Below are positions 42,001 to 51,000 of a DNA stretch of 64,000 nt, in pieces. Every line of letters starts with the position of its first letter. Position 1 is the first letter of the stretch. The notes under the pieces were generated by a model. It ran no database searches. It saw only the letters and a list, made by a program, of their open reading frames with translations, and was not told where the DNA came from. The DNA comes from Athripsodes cinereus. Taxonomy: Eukaryota; Arthropoda; Insecta; Trichoptera; Leptoceridae. Location of the stretch: the NCBI GenBank assembly GCA_947579605.1, contig OX388314.1:17667982-17731981 (forward strand), given 5' to 3'. The position numbers and the translations under genes were made by a program.

Positions 42001-45000
42001 TCTTTATGATGAGGTATGCCTTATTTTTACACGAAACAAAAAAACGGGTATTTATTATAGCATTTGATATTTCGTGAATGCAAAATAAAACCTATGTTTA
42101 CTGAAATTGCGATGATTTTTTAAAATTAATTATACTATACCATCACGGCATATCCCACAAGTGGGGTAGCCAGCAGATCAGCTGCATGTAAGAAACATGC
42201 AAACTGTCATCTCATCGCTGAATTTAAGAAGTAAAATGTCTTAATTTTTTCGAACACCTGCCTTTTACAGGACACTCGAAAACTTACGCAGAGGAGTGGG
42301 AGACCAATTCTTTACCGGGTGCTCCACGGGATTAAAACTAATTGAATTCTAAAAAAAATAGTAGGCTTTATGTAAGTAAGTAAAGGAAACATTTGTGAAA
42401 TGAATAAAATTAAAAAAAATGTTCATTAGAATGCTTCAAAAATGAAAAGTTAATAAATAGGCACGTTTTAATAATGTGGTTTTATCTGTGAATGAGATTT
42501 TAAACCACATTATATTAAATGAACGGTTAATGTATGTAGGTAGGCTGCATATTATTCATTTTACCTTTGAAATAGTATAAAGATACTGTTATTGATTTAT
42601 TGTCATAATTTTGTTTACTTTTAAATTTTAAAATTAATAATGAATTCAGCCAAAAAATCAAGGAATAATTAAAAAGAATGACATTTGAAAATAATTTTCT
42701 ACTCTGCATTGTGAAGGTTGCCAAGAAAACGGTGTTCCGAAATTTAACCGGGTACTAGTTTCTAAATTTAAAGCAGTGAAGAAATTACACAATTTCACTA
42801 GATATAATCTGTTCCGAGACTGTAAAATGACTATCTGTTCTTTGACTGTAAAATGGAAAAATATAGCAAAGTGCTATTATATTTCCGTCTGGTATGTATT
42901 CCTCACTTCACACATGTACTGGTATATTGTCTTGATTGTTCATAATTATGTACTGGTAGATATATTTACAGATGACATATTGTTTCCATATTTACACAAA
43001 TACTTGAGTTATTCAACCCCATCAATATTGTATGACAATTTTCTTGTTGATATGCGCATTAGGAATAAAGGAAGGCCGCACATGTAGATATGTAGGAGAA
43101 ATGAACAGCACGTGCCTTTATTACTATTTATAATTAGGTACAATTAGTGCTTTAGGTACCCACTTTAGCAGAGTAATTAAAACTGGTCATTAGAAAGGTA
43201 GGTATGTATATATGTACCCATTCAAAATAATTATTATTTAAAATGTAATAGGTGGTATTTAATATTATAATTATCAATGAACCATGTATGTATGTAATGT
43301 ACTATTGTAAAGTAAATATGTTTACGGGTACAAAATAATATCATCAACATTAAAATACAAACTTGCAGTATGGCACTCTACTGAAGAGTTTAATTAACAT
43401 TGTAATTACATTTTCAAAAGTTTGTGATTACTTTGCAATATTGGAAAATTGTGCATAGATGTGGTGGTTTTTTATAAATTTAATATAAAGCATATCAGTA
43501 AAAATATGACCACATACTTTTGCACTTTTACATTGTGAACTTAAAACAGAGGTTCTAGGTAGTAACAATATTCAGAACCCAAACATTCAAAGCAATTAAA
43601 GACTTATTTTGTCACCTTTTCCCAGGACATTTCTAATGCTGTGATATTGTAGTCATAAGTACGACGTATTTTGAAAAGGGATTATAATAAATATAAAAGA
43701 TCGAAGAGATTCATGATAGTTGATTTTATGAACATCTGCCTTTTACATGATACCTATTGATTATTGTTGTTGTTTGAAAGTGGCAATCGTAGTTCTCGCC
43801 TCTAAGTCTCTATCAATTGAACTCCTAGTCAATTCTTGTACCATCTGATTTGTTTGCAGTGCTAAGTTTTAATATTTGTGTCGGTTTAAAGGTATGTAAC
43901 CACCACCTCTATGCTTTAGTATGTAGAGGCAGTGTTTTGTTCTTGCCCATGAAAAATTCACAAAGTCTAATATCGCGCATGCGTAACACAGTACTCACAG
44001 TTTTTCCTCTCATACCATCTCTGTATTCGACCGAACTTATTTATAATATAAATGCAAATTCGGTCAGATCGTAATGCAGTCATATTCCAATTATAAGACA
44101 ACGCATTTTAAAGTACCTACATAGGTACATAGATTTGTTGTTTTTGTTCGATTATAAATAATACAAAACTACTAATAAACATCAGACTTTTAATGTAAAT
44201 AAAAACAAAAAAAACTTTGTAGAGTTATACTATGTACTTTTTTTCAGTGACCAGGTTTCGACATGTTAAGTCTTTTTCAAAGTTTGAAAAACAACATGTT
44301 TTGTCTTTATCAAAGTTTGAAAAAGGCGTAACATGTCGAAACCTGGTCATTGAATAAAAGTACATAGTATAACTCTACAAAGTTTTTTTTGTTTTAACTT
44401 ACATTAAATTATGGAGTTCTACAAAATAAGCAGTTATAAAATTCAATCAGATTTTTAGTTTATAATGCCGTAATATTTTGTTGGCAGATAGATATAGGAA
44501 CACTTATTTGTTCAAGATATGCCATGATGGAATTGATTGAAGGGAAAAATATACAAGATATGTATATGCCTACTATATGTATTTGCATGTGTGCATACAT
44601 GACCACGTTAATTTTATACTGTTTTTTTTATTTAAATTGTATGTTCATTTATAAAAAAAATATTAACAAAATAATACAAAATTTGAAATACTAGACTAGG
44701 ATGATATGCAGTGGCAAGATTATCATTTTGAAGTGACAAAACATCATCTGACTGAAGGTTTTCTAAATCATTAAACAACTCAAAATTATTAGACATTTTG
44801 AGGCTGTTTAGAAATTTGAGATTATATTTTGTACACTCTATTTGTTTCAAATTGTGTTTTATGAGGATAGATACTTGCTCAGCTTTGAAATTTATTAATA
44901 ATAGCGAATATCCGTCTGTCTCTCTCATCAAGGCACCACCCAAAAAAGGGATTTGATAAACATGAATGATATCATATGTATTAAGTTTGTCGGTGCACAC

Positions 45001-48000
45001 GTAGTGGAGTTTGAAAAAAAAGATTGATAATGACCTGATAAGTCGAAAGACGTCTCTCTCGGAATCAATAATTTATAGTAGAAAGAAACACTTGTTTCAA
45101 ATTACATAATTATGAAAGATATCTTCTCTGAACCAATAAAAAAAGGCATTTAAGATGGGTGACATATACCTTATCGCTGACATAAAGATGTAAAATGTCT
45201 TACATGTTATGTTTTACGAAAAAATATCTTTTAAGGCGCACACAAAAACTTGCAGAAAAGAGTGGGAGACCTATGATAAATTACGCATTACGTGTTCACC
45301 AATTCCGCCAATCTCACTGTCACAATGTTAGGTCCACCAATTGTGAATTGGTGATCGTTTTCAATGGACACCGAGAATGGTCACTCATACCAGCCTAGAG
45401 CCAATTCGTTATCGTTGGAACACCTTTATCACTTCTTCCGATTAGATTTTGTTACATTGTGTAAACATGGTTCTCCAATCGAGATATTTGATTGGTTTTA
45501 TCATCTGCACATTATGACCAAATCCGGTAAAGCAATAAAAACAAAAGTAAATATTCTACGCATAACCCGCTCTTTAATCATCAGTTATAACGGAGCTGTG
45601 TCTTGTGATAGAAATATAATAATACACAAAAGCGAGAGAGATGGGTAGTAGTAACGGTAGGTAGGTATATTTCTACATAAATACGAAATGTCAAAAGTCC
45701 TCTTTACCTGTTGACTTTATACACACACAGGACGTCATAATACCTACATAATACATATACATACCTATGTCAGCCTACTTCACTCTATTCCGCTATTCAT
45801 GTTGCTTTCGTCATTATTAATATTGTGAATACATAATTAAAAATAAGACTTGTCCCCTTCTCTTTTATTATCATTATTAATACGGAAAAACAAAACATAG
45901 GCATTATTAATATACTTACATCTTAATGATTGAGTTGACGTAGGTAGAGGGTTATTTTTCCCGGATTATTTTCGTTCCCGGGAAACGGGAAATAAAAAAA
46001 TGAATTTCCCGGGATTCCCGGGAAATATAAAAATTATTGAATTTGAGGTAGAAATTGTATAAGTTTTACGGAAAAGTATAAATAAATATATTTTTTGCAA
46101 TTTAAAAGAATTTATTTTAACTGAAATGATACTTTCTCAGCACGTGTGACCAAATTATCCGAAAAAGCAATAAAAATAATGTTTATCTATAGTCTCCGAA
46201 TTTTAAATTGTGGTGGTATTTGTACCTACGTTTATTGTGTTCACATTATTAGTATTTTGACTTGTTTGAAAGAAACGTTTTTTTTTCTTTTCTCATATTG
46301 TTTTTACATTTAGAGAATTAAAACCATACCATAGAAATAAAAAAAAAATCAAATTGGTACATTCATGGATTCCTTTTAAACTTGTATACCTATGTGTTTG
46401 AATATCAAAGTGAGTAAATGTACCATCATGCTGATAGTATTTTATGATTTTTCCACGTAAAATAAATAATCAATTTATTTTTGTTAAGCGACGTTTTTTT
46501 ATTTTTTATTTTATTCTAATCATTTTGATTAATAAAGTGATGAATGCTGATTTGATAAGTGCGTTACAATATGTTAATTACGAAATTTTATATTTATTAC
46601 GACTATTACAGTTAACTAAACAAAGATTTTGGTATCGGTATGGCAATCTGCATGACTAATAATTTGTGTATTTTTTCCGGGAAATGTTTGGCTTTTTTCC
46701 CGGGAATTTAAAAACATCCTTTGAATTAGAGGTTACCATTTGTCTGACGGTATAGTCTCATACTTTCAATCGAATGATTTTGAGCACCTACAAGTAAAAA
46801 CCACCAACTGACTTTAAATCGTGGCCTCTGACTAGATGAAAACAAATGGATGTTGGGTTAGTTGAAAGAGATCGCGCCTTTGTGATAAACTCGGCCACTG
46901 TATATTGATTAGGTATATAATTTATTTTAATTGCATTTTTCTATAAAACTGTAAGTATTGTGATCAATGTACAGTAAGGAATGAATAAACAAAAAAAACA
47001 ACTCGAGAGTTTTTTTTTTACAATTTCATCATGCAAAAATATTGCTCCATGTCGAAATATTTCAATAATAACAAGAAATTTTGTTTTTTCTTTGCATTTT
47101 ATAAAATAATTCTAATAGTTTTTTTACCTCTGAAGGTTTATGGTATTAATTTTATATACATATACCTACTGTTTAAAGCTTTCAACTCAAGGAAGTTTGG
47201 AAGGAGGTTGTATAAAATTTATAGTTGTATCTGAATAAGTATTTTAACAATACTATAACCTAATATTATATTGTAAGCTATACCAATACCTAATGTTATT
47301 AGTTATTTCGAATATTAGTAGAAATAATATTGTTGAACCAAAATGTTTATTGCTTTGTTAGAAATGAACAATAGGCACTAATATATTATTATTGTTATGC
47401 TAGTTTAATTGATAAGGCGAAACCCGTGATTTTATTACAAGTCAATTTATTATTTCGATCTGTTCTCACTGTATCGCCTATAACAGCAAAGCCGCATACA
47501 CTTTACACTTAAATTTATTTTGTTTAAATTTCATAGAGTGAAACTGAGTCTACTGATATTTTCTAAGCTATACCTAGTGATGTGAGAAGAGAAAATTCTC
47601 CAAAGAAATTTCTCGAGAACGAGAAATATCTCCGAGAATTTCTCCTCTGATAGATGAGAAATTTCTCTCCATAATTTTTCTAAGTGGTATTATGACCTTT
47701 CGCCCAGTACACTTCGCAGCCAACCTGATTGATCCAAAAATTTGTGGGGTTGATTAAGGCCCAAATCAGAGGTTATCAACACTTTTTTCGATGTACCTAC
47801 CTGCAATTCTTTTATACTTAAATATGGGCATGTGGAGTGTCAAACATTAAGATTTTTCATGTTATTAGCACTTTTTTATGGAGGTACCTAACATTTTTTT
47901 GTTTCCATAATTAATTGTAGCCATATTGGTAATAAATTGTCTCAAAATTTGTACATTGTTGTTGATTGATTGAATAAAGTATTTATTTTTATTATACTGT

Positions 48001-51000
48001 TAAATAAAAAATAAAAGTTTTGGAAGGAAGTAAAACGAAAGAGGACGGGTTCAAGTGTGAACAGTATGAAAGGGATAAAAGACAAGGATGGATGTGTGCT
48101 AGTGAATGATGAATGTGTGTTACGGAGATGGAAGGAATATTTCGAAGATCTGTTTGAATGTGATGGTACAAATGCAAATGAGTATGACGACAGTGAAAGC
48201 AGTGTGAATGAAAACGATATGATAGACATGAATGAGATTATGAATGCATTAAAAAGAGCGAAGTGCGGTAAAGCTGTAGGGTATGATTGTGTTGCCGTTG
48301 AGCTCATCAAGTCTGGTGGACCGGGGGTTCTCGCGTGGTGTTTGGAGCTTTTCAACGATTGTTGGAGAGAAGGTGTTACTCCAGAGGATTGGAGGAGGGC
48401 TATCATCTGCCCCCTGTACAAAGGGAAAGGCTCTAGACTTGAATGCGGGAGTTATCGGGCTATTAGCTTGCTGAGCTCAATAGGGAAACTGTATGGTAGA
48501 ATTTTGATTGAGAGAGTACGAAAGATAACTGAGTGTAAGATATGGGATGCGCAAGGAGCTTTTTTGAATGGCAGAGGGTGCACCGATCAGATCTTCTCCC
48601 TGCGAATGGTTATGGAGAAGTTTCTGGGTAAACACCAGAGGCTTTTTTGTGCGTTCGTGGATCTGGAGAAAGCATATGATCGAGTGGACCGTGAAAGGTT
48701 GTGGCGCGTGTTGTCGGAGTATGGGGTGAGCAGCCGGTTGATCCGCGCAATATCTTCACTTTACGTGGGAAGCTCCGCTTGCGTGAGGGTAAATAACACT
48801 CTCTCGGAGTGGTTTGTCCTCACCAAAGGAGTGAAGCAAGGTTGTGTCATGTCTCCGTGGCTGTTCAACCTATTCTTCGACTACTGTATGCGACCTGTGA
48901 AAGAGATGGATGTTGGTGTCGAGCTGAATGGGTTTCGGGTGAATGCATTGATGTACGCAGACGATTTGGTGTTAATGGCTGAGAGTGAAAGGGACTTACA
49001 AGAGATTGTTACGTGTGTGTATGATAGTTGCAATTTGAATGGTTTGAAAATGAATGTTATGAAGACGAAAGTTCTTGTTTTTGAAAGAGAGAATGAAAAA
49101 ACGATTTGCGAGATTAAAGTTGGTGACGAATGTTTGGAGCAAGTAAGTGAGTATGTATATTTGGGAAGTATGTTTACGAGGGATGGAAGATGCGATGGGG
49201 ACATTGAAAGAAGGAAAGTGGCCGGTGCTAGAGTAAACGGTGCACTTCGACCCATTGTCAGCAATGACAATGTGTCGAACATGGCTAAAATGCTGGTGCA
49301 CAATACCATTCTGGTACCGTCACTTACGTATGCAAGCGAGACATGGACGTGGTTGAAGAAGGACGAAAGTGGAATAAATGCAGTAGAGATGCGATCGTTG
49401 AGAAGAATGGTTGGTAAAACGCTGCGTGATAGAGTGAAGAATGAGGATATTAGAAGAATGAGCGGATGCAAGAAGAGTGTTGTGGACAGAATGCGCGTGA
49501 ATAAACTACGGTGGTTTGGGCATGTTGAACGAATGAACGAGGTAAGAATGACAAAGAGGATATACTTATCTGAAAGAAAGGGTGTGAGGAAACGCGGGCG
49601 TCCGAGAACCACGTGGCTTGATCACGTGGATCAAATTCTAAAGGACGGCCGCGTGTTGAGTAAGAGGAACCGACGTGCGTGTATGAGGAACTGTATGAAT
49701 GTGGAGGAAGCGAAGGAAGTGTGTAAAGATAGATCTGTTTGGCGTTCCGTTCTCTCTGCCTACCCCACTTGGGACATGGCGTGAGGGTATAGTATAGTAT
49801 AGTATAGTAAAAAATAAAAAAAAATTCTCCGAAAATTCTCTACTTCCAGAAATTTACCAAGAAATTTCTCGGTAAAATTTCTCGAAAAATTATTTCTTGA
49901 GAATTCCACAGCACTAGCTATACCTAACTTATCAGTTGCTCAATGACAGCCGAGTTTATGTAGCAAGATTTCATAAAAAAAAAAAATTGCAATACTTATA
50001 TATTTATCTACATATAGGTACACGTAGTTCGATAAAAAGGTATGTTAAATTTACCTGCATGTTATTGAATTTATCTACATGAGTGTTTATATAGTAATAC
50101 AACTTCTGATCAACTTTGATTGGCAAATATTCATAATAATATGAACTCATGAACAATTCTAACGAAAACGATGGATAATTTGAATAGATCGTAGGTACTC
50201 GTTGCTTGTTTCAGTTGTAAAACATATTAAACAGCAAGATACATTCAATAAGTTTTGATAATAGAAATAAAGTCATTGTAGAAAATATAAATGTATATTT
50301 CATCTCGTATAGTAGGTTGATATTGATCAAAGCTCACTACAGAAATGTAAATGTAATTGTAATTTGAAACACAGCACTTGAGTATATTATGTATACATAT
50401 TTGTAGATAGGTACTAAATACTTTGTTTATTACAAGAAGAAATATTGTCTCATGAAGGGGACGTTTGGTTCGAAGAACACGAAGAATGAAATAATATAGG
50501 AGTGTGATATTATCAAAAACGTGTAAGGTTATAGCATAGACGTACGTCAATACTTAATTTTATTGATGTTATATATATATTTTATTTATCAAAGCTGTAA
50601 TTAAATATACCAATAGGTAAATCAGCTTCTCATTTAGAAGAAGAAGAAAAAACTAAATTTTCTATCTGTTTTATTGTTTCACATATTCGAATCATTAAAA
50701 ATCATGCGATTTAAAGTAAGTAACGTAAATAAACGTCATATAATTCGAAAACGATACAATCATGTAATGTGGATTTGATAAATGATTGATTATTGGCAAA
50801 AATATGATATAAATAAAGGGGTTTGCTACTCACCATTTTCCATTGTGAACGTTGCTTTGAACCCTGTGTAATGATGCGAATAATCAGAGACGAATTTTAG
50901 CGCTAGTCTCGGTCCTTTGGAGACGTGTCTGAGAAGTTTTAGTCTAGAACTCCAGTCTCCGCACAGTCTGCGCTTGTTGCCAATACTCGGGGATGCTGAT

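Larger units (their letters stand above)
44190..44408. mobile_element. ~220-bp foldback element of family Z with two hammerhead-like units
   Basis: Arms of about 85 bases (44190-44275 and 44324-44408) are inverted copies, including ACTTTGTAGAGTTATACTAT and CCAGGTTTCGACATG. Each arm carries one hammerhead-like core facing outward. Confidence 0.8.
47575..49916. mobile_element. hAT-type element with an RTE nested inside
   Basis: 8-bp duplication GCTATACC (47567-47574 and 49917-49924) and ends TAGTGATGTG / CACAGCACTA. Next to both ends are runs built on GAGAAATTTCTC. Removing the RTE (48017-49807) and one copy of its target repeat leaves roughly 540 bases with no transposase, a non-autonomous hAT. 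Confidence 0.88.
21684..50833 (-). other. Intron A-B, 29 kb, transposon-rich
   Basis: A single intron joins the CUB exon at 50834 to the lectin exon at 21683 in phase 1. It contains most of the mobile elements of the window. Stretches with nothing recognised include 21684-23600, 26480-28090, 34000-36570, 39830-41520, 42350-44180, 45300-47570 and 49925-50833. A 46-kb segment (45945-46710) has CCCGGGAA-rich ends but no supported boundary. Confidence 0.8.

Noticed and set aside
45945..46710. Possible hAT-like element with CCCGGGAA-rich ends
   Set aside because: Ends look roughly inverted, but no target duplication or exact termini could be found.
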